A DNA stretch of 49,190 bases from a virus (IMGVR_UViG_3300012532_000001:1-49190), one strand, 5' to 3'. Positions 30,276 through 39,531 are shown, numbered from the stretch's first letter. Notes: generated by a model from the sequence alone, not told the origin. Made by a program: numbers and translations.

Positions 30276-32047
30276 GGCAAAGTCCCCGTAAGTCCGCCGC
30301 CAATCAGCACCCAGATTGCGGCACTGTCCGTAACGTCCACTGCAACATATACGCGATTGAATCCAGTATCCACCCAAACCTGTCCGATGGAATAGCCCTC
30401 AGTCTCATCGTCCATCACTACTGGCGCGCGTGTAGATGAGATGCCGCCGGTCTTGGCGATGGTCCAGTCTGATTGGCCGATCTTTACCAGGATACCCCTG
30501 CGCTGCAGATCGTTGACGATGCCGGCGACGATATCGACGAACTTCCGCAGCGGCATTTCCAGTTTCGGGTCGCGCGGCACAAACTGAAACTGCGACGGTG
30601 GACCGAGTGGCGTGGTCGTGGGCACTGGCCACAAGCGCCGTGGATTCCACCAGATGAAGTGCTCCATCAGCACCTCGGTCGGGTCGCGGCGCTCAAGCAA
30701 TTGCTGGGATAGTGCGCGCGTCGGAGGCTTGTCCGAGGAACTGATGATAGGCGGCAGAAACCGCCTTTGCTGCTCAAACCAAATCGCCTCCCAATCGGGC
30801 AGTGCATCCCAGCGCTGCGATGCCTGTCTTGGCAACGGGGAATCGATGATAGCGACCGCTCCAATTGGAATCGGTTGCCGGCGCATTTGTTGCCAAGCTG
30901 CCGAGAAATCTTCAATCGGCGGATCATAGCGCTGTTTGGTTCGCCATGGCAATGGGAATGGGCTGACCGATGGCGTGAAGTCAACCATCGCCGCCGTGAG
31001 AGTCATCCGCGAGAGATTTGTGGCGTCTTTATTGACGCTGCCCGTCTCGATGCTGTCGAGTGCCCCAAGAACCCAAGCCGATGAGGTTGCCGGATCGGTG
31101 TCAAAGATCTTGGAAATGAGAACGTAGGCTGATGTCGTCGTGTAATTGCTGGCGGCATCCGAATCGGTTGATCCACTGCGCAGCCGCAAGGCCACAGACC
31201 CGTTGCTGGCGCCATTGCGCTTCAAGGTGGCGACGGCTTTGACGCAATTAACCGTTCCGGTGATGCTTGCCGATGCGCCGCTTTGCAGCGCTTCCGTCTC
31301 GGCGGTAGTGGCGGCCGGCGCGAGCAAGTAGGTTGTATCGCCATCGTGAGGGACTTCATCAACATTCTGGAAATTCGAGCCGCCGCCGGCGCCGATAGTC
31401 CAATTCTGATAATTTCCATTGGCGTTGGGCAGCAGAATGGCGCACTGACTGATCCCAGGGTAGCCTGAGTCAGACCACATGATGTCGTCAAAGAAGAAGT
31501 CAACGGTCTGGTCGGACCTGTTCACCTTTTTGCCGAATACGACCTGATCTGTGTCGAAGGTGCCGATGTCGCCGGTTGTCGAAATGTCAACAATTCCGTC
31601 AATCTTGACTTCAAACGCCGCAGTCGTCCCCTGGCCATTCATCTGTTCGATGCGGTACCAGGTGTTCGCCGCCAGAACGATAGTGCCGGTGGCCAATAGA
31701 GTGTTACTGGAGCTGTTATAGACAGCAAGAACGCCATCGCTCTTGAGGCGGATGCTGAATCGGCAGGCTGCGGTCCCGAATATCTCCTCGGCCCCGGATG
31801 CCGGCTTGGTGGCATAGCGGAAATAGAAACGTGTCCAAGAGTTGGCGAGATTGGCGTTGCCATCGCCGGTTCCGGCAGTGCCGGGCTTGGCGAGCTGCAC
31901 GCTACCGACTGCGGTTGTGGTTGGATTGACGCGAAGGGCATAACCGCCGGAACGAACAACCGAAGATTGCACTGAGCGAGTGCCGGCCGGACTAAAGCAT
32001 TCGGTTTCGTCGCCAGTTTCAAAGCCGCAGAAGTTGACAGTGGCCAC
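30272..32047 (-). CDS. Tail protein with lectin-like (LamG-type) N-terminal domain
   Basis: The product is 591 residues from GTG 32047. The first about 190 residues form a concanavalin/LamG-like sandwich: FCGFETGDETECFS, RSGGYALRVNP, WTRFYFRYATKP, NTWYRIEQMNGQG, FDDIMWSDS. A second beta region follows (NVDEVPHDGDTTYLLAPAA). The last third is Pro/Trp/Arg-rich and ends in a strand domain (GQVWVDTGFNRVYVAVDVTD). It is upstream of the fibre and coupled to it. A baseplate or fibre-attachment role is likely. Confidence 0.65.
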   Translation of the reverse strand: MATVNFCGFETGDETECFSPAGTRSVQSSVVRSGGYALRVNPTTTAVGSVQLAKPGTAGTGDGNANLANSWTRFYFRYATKPASGAEEIFGTAACRFSIRLKSDGVLAVYNSSSNTLLATGTIVLAANTWYRIEQMNGQGTTAAFEVKIDGIVDISTTGDIGTFDTDQVVFGKKVNRSDQTVDFFFDDIMWSDSGYPGISQCAILLPNANGNYQNWTIGAGGGSNFQNVDEVPHDGDTTYLLAPAATTAETEALQSGASASITGTVNCVKAVATLKRNGASNGSVALRLRSGSTDSDAASNYTTTSAYVLISKIFDTDPATSSAWVLGALDSIETGSVNKDATNLSRMTLTAAMVDFTPSVSPFPLPWRTKQRYDPPIEDFSAAWQQMRRQPIPIGAVAIIDSPLPRQASQRWDALPDWEAIWFEQQRRFLPPIISSSDKPPTRALSQQLLERRDPTEVLMEHFIWWNPRRLWPVPTTTPLGPPSQFQFVPRDPKLEMPLRKFVDIVAGIVNDLQRRGILVKIGQSDWTIAKTGGISSTRAPVVMDDETEGYSIGQVWVDTGFNRVYVAVDVTDSAAIWVLIGGGLTGTLP

Positions 32048-32050
32048 TTG

Positions 32051-32494
32051 TCACCGTCCCGGAATGATTTGCTCGTAGTCCAACTTGCGGTTCACCAATC
32101 GCTTGAGGAATCCCTTGAGCGGCCCCTTCTTGACGTATTCATGGAACACGCCCTTCTCGGTGAACATCGCGTCCTGGGCAACTTTGCGGATTGCGCGGCC
32201 TACCAGCTTGGCGGCTTCCGGCGAGAAGCGAAGTCTGTCGGCATGCTCGAAGAACATCGCCACGAAGCCGATCTTGTAGGTAGTCAACTTGACCTGGGCC
32301 TGCTCGATGTTCCAGGCAATCGGATCAATCACGGCTGACTGAATCGGAACATCATCGGCGGCAAGTTCAAGAATCTCGCCAATGTCCATAGCCTGTTGCC
32401 ATGGCACAATGCAATCGTCGAGTTTGCGCGGAAAGACCAGGAGAACTGCGTCATCCTCGACTTCGATTCTGATGTCGAACTTCTCGGTCGTCAT
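32051..32494 (-). CDS. Virion-region protein, unknown
   Basis: The product is 147 residues from ATG 32494, overlapping the previous stop. It opens with a beta segment (TTEKFDIRIEVEDDAVLLVF) and continues as helices (MDIGEILELAADDVPIQSAV, EAAKLVGRAIRKVAQDAM), ending basic (KGPLKGFLKRLVNRKLD). It may be a small tail or chaperone component; no family was recognised. Confidence 0.6.
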   Translation of the reverse strand: MTTEKFDIRIEVEDDAVLLVFPRKLDDCIVPWQQAMDIGEILELAADDVPIQSAVIDPIAWNIEQAQVKLTTYKIGFVAMFFEHADRLRFSPEAAKLVGRAIRKVAQDAMFTEKGVFHEYVKKGPLKGFLKRLVNRKLDYEQIIPGR

Positions 32495-32961
32495 GCCAGC
32501 TCTTCATAATGAGTGTCTGCGGTGAGCGTGATCGTCGGCGTCGTCGGGAATAAAAGGGCCACGATTGTCGCGGCATTGACGAATGGATACTCTTTGGGCG
32601 TCGGCAGATAAAGCCAACCGTTCAAAAAGTTGAAAACACCTTGTTTCAGAATGTCGCCATCGGTGCCTTCCGCAGTGCCCGTGATACCCGTGGCCGCAGT
32701 GCCACCGACCGACGATGCCGCTGGATCAGTCGAAGGCCCGCATAGTTTTGGCGTGAACGATGTCACAGTTGCCGCCGCCGATTTCCGATTGAGCTGAATT
32801 GCTTGCTGGGTGCTGGTCGTCGATGCAGTCTGACCCAACTCGCAACGAATAATTTGCAACGGGACTGTTGCCCCGGCCTTGATCTGCATGATCGTAATGG
32901 CCGTGGTGAACGCAACGCGAGTGATGGACACGACATAGACGCGGCTGGCTGGTGCTGCCAT
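32491..32961 (-). CDS. Small beta-rich virion protein
   Basis: The product is 156 residues from ATG 32961 with a strong AAGGAG site, suggesting high expression. Thr/Ala-rich beta sequence: SRVYVVSITRVAFTTAITIM, IIRCELGQTASTTSTQQAI, then PTITLTADTHYEELA at the end. It is the sort of protein expected as a repeating structural component. No specific family was recognised. Confidence 0.6.
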   Translation of the reverse strand: MAAPASRVYVVSITRVAFTTAITIMQIKAGATVPLQIIRCELGQTASTTSTQQAIQLNRKSAAATVTSFTPKLCGPSTDPAASSVGGTAATGITGTAEGTDGDILKQGVFNFLNGWLYLPTPKEYPFVNAATIVALLFPTTPTITLTADTHYEELA

Positions 32962-32972
32962 TGGTGGCTCCT

Positions 32973-33353
32973 TTATGGTTCGACGCCAAGCGACTTGGCG
33001 ATGGCCGCTCGCTTTTCTTCAAGAATCTGCATCACCACGGAATCCGGCGTGCTTTTCTTGACCCGCACACTGTCCTTGATGACCGAACGCACGCCAGATG
33101 GAGTGACTTCAAACCCGCGCACAGGCAAAAGATCAATCTGCTCGTCCCCATTCTCATCCTTCCACTTCTTTTCAGTGTGCCGCAATGTCGGCAGCAGGAC
33201 CGTATCCTGGATCGGGCCATCCGAATGACGCCATTCGACTTCAACGATGTCGATTTCCACGTCGGGGACAGCCATAGCCATGCTGTCGAGTGGTTGCCCC
33301 GACACGACTTCGGTTCGCCGGCCCAGGATGGTGTAGCTGAGTTTGTATCCCAT
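32973..33353 (-). CDS. Virion-region protein, unknown
   Basis: The product is 126 residues from ATG 33353 (TAGGATAGGG upstream). Beta-rich: MGYKLSYTILGRRTEVVSGQ, VEIDIVEVEWRHSDG, LLPVRGFEVTPSGVRSV. It ends in a helix (LEEKRAAIAKSLGVEP). It could be a tail completion or fibre-assembly protein; this is position-based. Confidence 0.6.
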   Translation of the reverse strand: MGYKLSYTILGRRTEVVSGQPLDSMAMAVPDVEIDIVEVEWRHSDGPIQDTVLLPTLRHTEKKWKDENGDEQIDLLPVRGFEVTPSGVRSVIKDSVRVKKSTPDSVVMQILEEKRAAIAKSLGVEP

Positions 33354-33367
33354 GGTCCCTATCCTAC

Positions 33368-34168
33368 TCACGAAGACCAGTTCTCGCCAAGCGTGGCATC
33401 CAGGCCAGGCCACTCTCCATATGAAGGGTAACCTTCGTAGGGATCAGCCTGGCGCTGTCGCTGAACGGGCCTGCGATACATTCCAGCATTCAAATCAATC
33501 GTTTGAGCATCCTGATAACGCTTGTAGGCATCGTTGAAGTCGAGCCGTTCATCATGGCGGTTGACGTTCTCCTGCTGTTGGGCCAACTGTTCTTTTTCAT
33601 CCCAACTCAGGTTGCGGCCACCGCTGTTGCTCCGCCCCCATCCTTGTTGGTGCTGGTTTCCGTATTGCTGACCGGCGCCTTGAAGGCCAGCCCCCAAAAG
33701 CCGCCCCTGCCAATCGCCCTGATAGCCGAGGTTTTGGCCCAGCAGCGCCGTGTTTTGCTGGTTCGCCTGACCTCGGTAACCAAGACCGGCCAACCCTAAT
33801 TGAGTCTGATATTGCGCTTGCTGCCCGGCAACGCTCTCGCGCAGAGCATTCTGTGCTTTCGTTTGGTCATAGGCCAAGCCGCGCCCAACCGAGTTGGCGA
33901 TGGTTGTATTGCCGAGCCCGCGATTCGTGAGTCCCTGCATCGCTGCGCCGCTTTGGGCAGTGTAATAATCGGCGATCTCTTGACTTCTGGCTTGGCCCTG
34001 ACCGGCCAGCCCGCCAAGGACATTGGCCTGCAAGCGGTTGTAGCCCTGATTGATCCCCTGCTGCGCGCGCTGTTGTCCGGAGAGAGCGTTTCGGTATCCG
34101 GCCATGATGCCCTTGTACGAATCTTGTGCTTGCCGGATCATTCCCTGGTAATCGATTGGCCCAGGCAT
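33368..34168 (-). CDS. Gln/Gly-rich virion protein
   Basis: The product is 266 residues from ATG 34168 (AAGGAG six bases upstream). It is a low-complexity helical protein: IDYQGMIRQAQDSYKGIMAG, then QQGINQGYNRLQANVLGGL, then QGWGRSNSGG and a Tyr/Pro-rich tail. Gln- and Gly-rich internal proteins of this kind are common in podoviruses just after the adaptor and propeller genes. It may be an injected or head-internal protein. No family was assigned. Confidence 0.6.
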   Translation of the reverse strand: MPGPIDYQGMIRQAQDSYKGIMAGYRNALSGQQRAQQGINQGYNRLQANVLGGLAGQGQARSQEIADYYTAQSGAAMQGLTNRGLGNTTIANSVGRGLAYDQTKAQNALRESVAGQQAQYQTQLGLAGLGYRGQANQQNTALLGQNLGYQGDWQGRLLGAGLQGAGQQYGNQHQQGWGRSNSGGRNLSWDEKEQLAQQQENVNRHDERLDFNDAYKRYQDAQTIDLNAGMYRRPVQRQRQADPYEGYPSYGEWPGLDATLGENWSS

Positions 34169-34178
34169 TTTCATCTCC

Positions 34179-35789
34179 TTAGGAGTGACTGCGAGCGGCA
34201 ACCTTGCCAGTGCCGCGTATCTTGGCCCTGATTGACTCCATTGCCCATGGCGAGCTTGCGGTCAGTTTAACATAAATCGCGTGCGCGGACTGTCGAATGG
34301 CGGCTGCCGAGTTCCGGCCGGCTTCCCAAGTTCCTGTTTCGACTGCATCGGAGGCAAGGGCTTCCTCTGCCGTATTACCAACAAGAATAGCGTATTCGAC
34401 TTCGCCGCTGCCTTCTGCGAGCACACCGATCAATTCCATGAGGCGAATCTGATCCATGTCAGCCGTCAGCAATGGGCCGATGACGACCGAACTTTCGATG
34501 GCGGTGAAATCGTCTTTTGTTGCCGCCGGGTCGAGAAATCTCACGTACCCATCCCAAGAGCCGAACAACGTCACCCTATCTTCAAGCTGATTGCCGTCAA
34601 AGACCACCGCGCAGAGCGGATTGTGGTTATTGTTGGCGAAACTGTCGGTCCACCATGCGCCGGTTCGGATTTCAAAGAAGAAGTGAGTTGACGCACTTGG
34701 TCCGGCAGTCTCGGTCACAAAGATGTGCAATCCCTGGAAGCGGTCATCCCAAGCCAGGCTGATCGTATTGTCCCCCGTGTTGACCGTGGCAGCGAGTTGC
34801 TCGATGGTCTGGCTTACCCTTTGCGGGAATGAATTGCGCTCCAGCTTATAGATGCCCATGCGGTTGCTGACGAAGTAAATGCTGCCCTCAGGGTCTTTGC
34901 ACCACGGGCGCCCCCAGGCCATGCCAATCGAATCGGAAACACGATCAAGTTGGCCTCCTGCCAATGGATCGCCGCGCATGACCCAAAGAGTATGGTCACC
35001 GCCGAAAAACAAGACATCATCAGAAAACGGGACCAATGAAGTGATGACATCTCCGACCCTGCCAAGGTCGCTGTTGTTACCGGCGACGGCATCGATGGCG
35101 CTAGGCGAGGGCGGCGCATAGTCAAAGTTTGAAGGATCACCAACTTTCGGCATGAACCAGTTATGGGGATCTCCGAATATCCCTGCCTGAACAGTCCGTC
35201 CCCGCCAAGTTTCGATGAGGCGCGGAGTATTACCAGCAGAATCAACAGGTAACGCTCCGGCAGTAGCCACCCAAGCCTCAACGGAATTCGTGGCAGGATT
35301 GTAAAGCTTGTAATTGGTGCCGTCCGCGAAATAGAGCTTCTGCTGGTTGCTGGCGGAGAAGATCGTTCCGCTTGCGTTGAGCGCTCCGTTGCCGTTTGTC
35401 GGCGTAGTCCAAGAGGTTGCCCCGGCATCGGCAACCCGAATATTTCCCTGGCTGACGGCCACCAGAGTCACCACACGGCCTGATTGTGAGCTTTGCACGC
35501 CGCCTCCAGGTGCCGTATACCCGACCACGGTCAGGGAGTCGAGCAGTTGAATCAAGTGCGCGCCAGACACTCGCTCGTTGATGTACCTAGCCAGGGCAGC
35601 CCGTTGCCCACCGCGCGCACGCCCTGTCGATGGATCAAAGGCCCGGACGTTGACGCCCATCGGCGTCGTCCGGGCGTACTTGCCGTTCTGCATCGGCCGA
35701 TTGGGTTGCCTGTCGAACCCTCGTGACAGGTCAATGCCGCACGCCGGAAAGTGCAGATCAACAAAAAAATCACTGGCTTTCAACTGCAT
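34179..35789 (-). CDS. Beta-propeller head-tail stabilisation-like protein
   Basis: The product is 536 residues from ATG 35789. An N-terminal module (1-90) has CGIDLSRGFD, TTPMGVNVRAFDPS, RARGGQRAALARYINERVSG and LIQLLDS. It is followed by repeated propeller blades: NQQKLYFADGTNYKLYNP, RVGDVITSLVPFSDDVLFFG, GSIYFVSNRMGIYKLERNS, ISLAWDDRFQGLHIFV. This fold and order recall P22 gp10-type DNA stabilisation or tail-hub proteins (from memory). The N-terminal module is duplicated in the next gene upstream. Confidence 0.65.
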   Translation of the reverse strand: MQLKASDFFVDLHFPACGIDLSRGFDRQPNRPMQNGKYARTTPMGVNVRAFDPSTGRARGGQRAALARYINERVSGAHLIQLLDSLTVVGYTAPGGGVQSSQSGRVVTLVAVSQGNIRVADAGATSWTTPTNGNGALNASGTIFSASNQQKLYFADGTNYKLYNPATNSVEAWVATAGALPVDSAGNTPRLIETWRGRTVQAGIFGDPHNWFMPKVGDPSNFDYAPPSPSAIDAVAGNNSDLGRVGDVITSLVPFSDDVLFFGGDHTLWVMRGDPLAGGQLDRVSDSIGMAWGRPWCKDPEGSIYFVSNRMGIYKLERNSFPQRVSQTIEQLAATVNTGDNTISLAWDDRFQGLHIFVTETAGPSASTHFFFEIRTGAWWTDSFANNNHNPLCAVVFDGNQLEDRVTLFGSWDGYVRFLDPAATKDDFTAIESSVVIGPLLTADMDQIRLMELIGVLAEGSGEVEYAILVGNTAEEALASDAVETGTWEAGRNSAAAIRQSAHAIYVKLTASSPWAMESIRAKIRGTGKVAARSHS

Positions 35790-35793
35790 CTCA

Positions 35794-37122
35794 TCACGAC
35801 TTTTTGAAGCCTGCCATTACACCAAGAACTCTGCCAGCAATCACTGCCAGAGATGCCGGAATTATTAAGGCTGGGTCTTGGTCGACCCCGATTTTGTCCT
35901 GAACGTATAGAGCGCGCACATTGATGCCGTCCGTCAGATTGCAGCGAGATGTCCAGCTGGCGCCAGCCGTAAAGGGGATGTTGAAATCGAATTGTTCAAG
36001 CGCCGCTATCACCAACTCTCCGGATTCGGAGATTGCGATTGGCCCCATGAGTAGATTGGGCGTGCCGGAACTGTCAATCAACGTTGCCGTGCCATCGGTC
36101 GGAGTTGCCGCGCTGACGCCGCTGTACTCCAGAATGCAAACCGGGCTTTCATGGGCCGCGATATCGACATTGAAACCTACAGTGAGTGGCCCGCTTGAAT
36201 TGGCGATCACGTACCAAAGCGAAATGCCATTGGCGACCTTTTTGACCCAGATATTTGGGATGACACTTCCGTCGCCGACGCCGCTAATTTCGCTGTTGTA
36301 ATTGTTGCAAGCGACCAACACCAACAAGTTTCCAGCCGTCACATCGGAAAGATAATCTATCTGCCGGAAAAACGCCCCTGTTGGCGGAACGTCTGAATTG
36401 CCTTGGACGAATTCGATGGTCGTATCGGTCCATTCGATCTTGACCGTATTCCGGCTGCGCGTCACTGGCCGCCCAAGAATGTCCTCAATCGTGGCGATGT
36501 AGGTCACCGTTTCCTCGCGGTCATCGGTAACGACGAATTCCGCAGTGCCGTCAACGACGCTGCTGCTGGCCATGATCCCATCGCCAACACGCCCGCCACG
36601 GCTGGTGTGCAGAAAGACCCTTTCCAGGCCGACTGTGTCGCCATTGGGGCGCGTAACTGTGGCAGTTATGGTCACGTTTTCATTTATGGGTGAAGCTGTA
36701 GCCGATGTCGCCAGCCGCAGTCGCAATCGGTTGTCCTTGAACGATTGCGATAGCTGGTAGCCGTCGCCGCCGCCGAGAGGTTCATCGTCACCCCGTCCAG
36801 GGCTTGGCGTTAGATCGAGACCTCCGTAGAGGCCAGTCGCTTCAAAATCTTCGCCCTGGAATGACCAGCCCAAGGCCGAGCCATCTGTGCGAACAATGCT
36901 GTCGAGCATCTGAATTCTGTTGGTCCCGCTGACCTGAGCGTTGATGTACCTGGAGATGCCGGCTCTTGATCCGCCTCGACCGCGCTGCGTAAGCGACTCG
37001 TAAAAGCGGACGTTCTCGCCGATCGGCGTCGTGCCTGACCTTTGATCGCCAACCGGCATCGATAAGTCGATGCCGTGGAGCGGGAACGGAAGCTCAATCA
37101 GTTTGTCTTTTGATTCTTGCAT
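35794..37122 (-). CDS. Tail protein with Ig-like domain, shares N-module with its neighbour
   Basis: The product is 442 residues from ATG 37122. The N-terminal module LPFPLHGIDLS, TTPIGENVRFYESL, RGRGGSRAGISRYINAQVSG, IQMLDS is clearly homologous to that of the 34179-35789 protein. The rest differs: an Ig/invasin-like domain (about 155-250, ENVTITATVTRPNGDTVGLE) and a final beta-sandwich (about 255-440, VTAGNLLVLVACNNYNSEIS). It probably sits at the same head-tail or tail site through the shared module and displays an adhesive domain. Confidence 0.65.
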   Translation of the reverse strand: MQESKDKLIELPFPLHGIDLSMPVGDQRSGTTPIGENVRFYESLTQRGRGGSRAGISRYINAQVSGTNRIQMLDSIVRTDGSALGWSFQGEDFEATGLYGGLDLTPSPGRGDDEPLGGGDGYQLSQSFKDNRLRLRLATSATASPINENVTITATVTRPNGDTVGLERVFLHTSRGGRVGDGIMASSSVVDGTAEFVVTDDREETVTYIATIEDILGRPVTRSRNTVKIEWTDTTIEFVQGNSDVPPTGAFFRQIDYLSDVTAGNLLVLVACNNYNSEISGVGDGSVIPNIWVKKVANGISLWYVIANSSGPLTVGFNVDIAAHESPVCILEYSGVSAATPTDGTATLIDSSGTPNLLMGPIAISESGELVIAALEQFDFNIPFTAGASWTSRCNLTDGINVRALYVQDKIGVDQDPALIIPASLAVIAGRVLGVMAGFKKS

Positions 37123-37130
37123 GACACAAC

Positions 37131-37682
37131 TCAGAACGACCTGAAAAGAGCGTTGGCATTCGTCGCCGTGCCGATCTTGAACAAGAACTCAAGGAGATGC
37201 CCACCTTCAAAGTCAACTCGGAAATAGGCAGGCGTGTCATCTGCAGGACTCGTGATCGAAATGGTCACATCGTCGTTGCCGCTGACCAACGTGATCGTGT
37301 CGGCGAATAAATCAGTCGTTGTTACCGTGCCGCCGCTTGGCCCCGTGATCGATGACGATAAAGTAGCCAGCACTTCGCAAAGCGTGATGTAGTCCCATAC
37401 TGCTGATGCCGCCGCGCCGTCTTCGATCAGGTAACTCCAGGCAATCACCTTCATGCTGATGGTCGCGTTGTTGGCCCCAGCTCCATACGGTTTCACAAGT
37501 ACGCTGTTTTGAGTCAAAATTGAATCGTTGCACATGTTGAAAACGGCCGATGTTGTCTGGGCCACCGCATTGCCAGCGCCGGAAGGCTTCGTAAGCGTGG
37601 CAACTCGCGCGGGGTAAGCGGCATCAGTTGTGTTTGTGCGTCTGGCTCGCCGCCAGCGTGATACCAGTGTTTCAAACAGCAT
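37131..37682 (-). CDS. Virion-region protein, unknown
   Basis: The product is 183 residues from ATG 37682 (GAGGTAA upstream). Basic start (FETLVSRWRRARRTN), then beta-rich: SVLVKPYGAGANNATISMKV, WDYITLCEVLATLSSS, DDTPAYFRVDFEGGHLLEFL. The overall feel is of a small structural protein of the tail. No family was recognised. Confidence 0.6.
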   Translation of the reverse strand: MLFETLVSRWRRARRTNTTDAAYPARVATLTKPSGAGNAVAQTTSAVFNMCNDSILTQNSVLVKPYGAGANNATISMKVIAWSYLIEDGAAASAVWDYITLCEVLATLSSSITGPSGGTVTTTDLFADTITLVSGNDDVTISITSPADDTPAYFRVDFEGGHLLEFLFKIGTATNANALFRSF

Positions 37683-37684
37683 AT

Positions 37685-37867
37685 TTACCTCGCTCGACGG
37701 CCAACCCGCCGGTCTTGTCGATTGCGAACAACAGAACGTGCACTGTGTATTTTGGCGGCTGAGCCGATGGTCACTCCGGCCGCAGCCAAATCCATGCCCA
37801 GCGTGATGACGTATTTCACCGTGGCGCCAGGGCCAGTCAACAGCATGTTGAGATTCGTGATCGCCAT
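37685..37867 (-). CDS. Small protein with basic tail
   Basis: The product is 60 residues from ATG 37867, in a TAATG overlap with the previous gene. It opens MAITNLNMLLTGPGATVKYV and ends in a strongly basic segment (SVVRNRQDRRVGRRAR). No motif was recognised. Confidence 0.55.
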   Translation of the reverse strand: MAITNLNMLLTGPGATVKYVITLGMDLAAAGVTIGSAAKIHSARSVVRNRQDRRVGRRAR

Positions 37868-38358
37868 TACGTCACCCTTGTAATGCCGGTTGGAGTGGTG
37901 GCGTCATTAAGAGTAAAGGTCATGGCCGTGGTGCTGCCATTGCGTTTCTTGCAAGTCAGGGTGGTGCCAGAGATTGATCGCTCCTCGAGATAGGCCATGA
38001 TTTCGTAAATCGCTTGCGCCAAATTCACTCCGGCGCCATCCGCTGCATAATCCTCGGTGAGCGCCGTGGTCCCGTTGAGTGGCGTTATCTCGGAAAGAAC
38101 CTGATCAACATCACCATCATTGGGCGCAATCACGCCAAGAACCGTGTCGGAGAACTTGTAAGCCAAGTCGCCAAGCGTGTTGGTATCGGTGGCGTCAAGA
38201 GTCACCTTGTAAAAGTTGCCCGTGATGTTCGCCAAGCCTGCGCCGCTGAGAGCGCCAAAGGCCGCGCCGTTCTTGGAAATGGTGACTGACAACGACGTGA
38301 TATTCACTCCGAGGAATGAGAACACGCGGACGCGAGCCGTGCTTTGCTTGAGATCCAT
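37867..38358 (-). CDS. Tail-associated beta protein
   Basis: The product is 163 residues from ATG 38358 (GGAG six bases upstream; the frame reaches 38370). STARVRVFSFLGVNITSLSV, FYKVTLDATDTNTLGDLAYK and a final block AQAIYEIMAYLEERSISGTT with FTLNDATTPTGITR. I associate the last block with a family of small phage tail proteins, from memory. It is probably a fibre base or chaperone-like component. Confidence 0.6.
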   Translation of the reverse strand: MDLKQSTARVRVFSFLGVNITSLSVTISKNGAAFGALSGAGLANITGNFYKVTLDATDTNTLGDLAYKFSDTVLGVIAPNDGDVDQVLSEITPLNGTTALTEDYAADGAGVNLAQAIYEIMAYLEERSISGTTLTCKKRNGSTTAMTFTLNDATTPTGITRVT

Positions 38359-38380
38359 CGCCAACTCCATAAGTCAAAAG

Positions 38381-38426
38381 CTGCCCCGCCTCGACCCGGA
38401 ATGGGATTCGGGCTCTGGCGGGGCAG
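38381..38426 (-). terminator. Strong hairpin terminator after 38432
   Basis: Perfect 10-bp stem CTGCCCCGCC/GGCGGGGCAG with an inner CCCG/CGGG stem, followed on the minus strand by CTTTTG. It lies six bases after the stop of the 38432-38659 gene and likely ends or attenuates the head-gene transcript. Confidence 0.65.
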
Positions 38427-38431
38427 GCATT

Positions 38432-38659
38432 TCAGCCCAACTTGAGCTGATTTCGGATGGCCTTGTCCTGCACCATTTGCATCAACTGCTGCTGCCGCGC
38501 CTGGGCCACTGCCAGGCTAATCTGGCCATCGGCTATCTGCATGGCCTCGGTCAAGACCATGCGCACCATCGACCAGTGCTTGAGCTGCTTGTTGTCGAAC
38601 TCGATCCCGACACTCTGCGTGTCCGGTTCGTAGCTGAGCTGCAATGACGGGTTGTCCAT
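38432..38659 (-). CDS. Small helical virion-region protein
   Basis: The product is 75 residues from ATG 38659 (GGAGATGGGGAC upstream); the longer open frame to 38905 is a shadow. It opens MDNPSLQLSYEPDTQSVGIE and then a helix rich in Gln/Ala (QISLAVAQARQQQLMQMVQD). It may be a coat-associated or assembly protein; family unrecognised. Confidence 0.6.
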   Translation of the reverse strand: MDNPSLQLSYEPDTQSVGIEFDNKQLKHWSMVRMVLTEAMQIADGQISLAVAQARQQQLMQMVQDKAIRNQLKLG

Positions 38660-38682
38660 GTCCCCATCTCCGATGAAAAAGG

Positions 38683-39456
38683 TTAGTAGCCGTAAAGTTC
38701 GATCAGAAACTTGCCTGCGGTGTAGGTTGCGGCCGTGCCCGCGGCTCCGCCGGTCAAGTAGAGGTAACCATTGGCGATGCCTACCGGGTCCGCAATGGCC
38801 TTCACGAGCGCGAGCGTCCAGTTGCCGCCCGCCGTGATGAGGGCCGTCTCGGTGAGCGTTGATACAATCGCGTCGTCGAACTTGCCCGTGGCTTCCGTGG
38901 CCCAATAGAGGTCGATATCGGCAATGCCGCCGGTCGGGACTTCGAGGCAGGTCATCCGGCCTCCGAGCAGCGTCCCGTTTTGCGCTGCGGTGATCTGGCC
39001 AAGATGCGCTGGCGTGATGCTGACCCCGATGATGTCCAAATCTGTTGTCGAGGATGCCAGCCCTGTCAGGTCGAGTAGGATTTGTGTGGTATAGATGCCG
39101 CCAGACAATTGTACGCTGTTCTTGTAGATCGTGCCCGTACCGCCGGTGATGCCGGCCCCCGCGCCCGTGGTCAAGGTCTGATTGTGCATCGTGTTCAATT
39201 CGGCAGCCGTGGCCGTAAGCGTCGAGAGATTCAAGCCGCCGTTGAGCAAGTCGAAGTTGGCACTGGCCTTCGTGCCGATGTTGATGAAGACCCCGCCGCC
39301 GCCCGTGGCGTCAAGATCGAGAAAAATCGCGTTCGGCGCATAACCTTTCGCGCCATCGGCAGGGACTGTAACCCCGGCATCGAAGTTGATGCCGAGATTC
39401 GGGTCGATCAAATACCCTTGGTTCCCTGTCCACTGCTTGACAGTTTTTCGGCTCAT
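38683..39456 (-). CDS. Virion structural protein
   Basis: The product is 257 residues from ATG 39456 (AAGGAG six bases upstream). Beta-rich with Gly loops: GYLIDPNLGINFDAGVTVPA, AAELNTMHNQTLTTG (a motif common in phage fibre and head-fibre proteins). The second half, IADIDLYWATEATGKFDDAI and AAGTAATYTAGKFLIELYGY, looks like a separate beta domain. It lies between the head-tail adaptor and tail genes; a head-fibre or decoration role is plausible. Confidence 0.6.
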   Translation of the reverse strand: MSRKTVKQWTGNQGYLIDPNLGINFDAGVTVPADGAKGYAPNAIFLDLDATGGGGVFINIGTKASANFDLLNGGLNLSTLTATAAELNTMHNQTLTTGAGAGITGGTGTIYKNSVQLSGGIYTTQILLDLTGLASSTTDLDIIGVSITPAHLGQITAAQNGTLLGGRMTCLEVPTGGIADIDLYWATEATGKFDDAIVSTLTETALITAGGNWTLALVKAIADPVGIANGYLYLTGGAAGTAATYTAGKFLIELYGY

Positions 39457-39510
39457 CACTCTCTCCTTGGTTGGAGCGCCGCAATCTTCAACGCTTTAGC
39501 ATTAAGCCCA

Positions 39511-39531
39511 CCGGCCGCAACAAGCGGCCGG
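39511..39531 (-). terminator. GC hairpin between adaptor and structural gene
   Basis: Perfect 8-bp stem CCGGCCGC/GCGGCCGG with an AACAA loop. It lies 9 bases after the stop at 39540. There is no T-run, so weak termination or mRNA processing is more likely. Confidence 0.4.
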
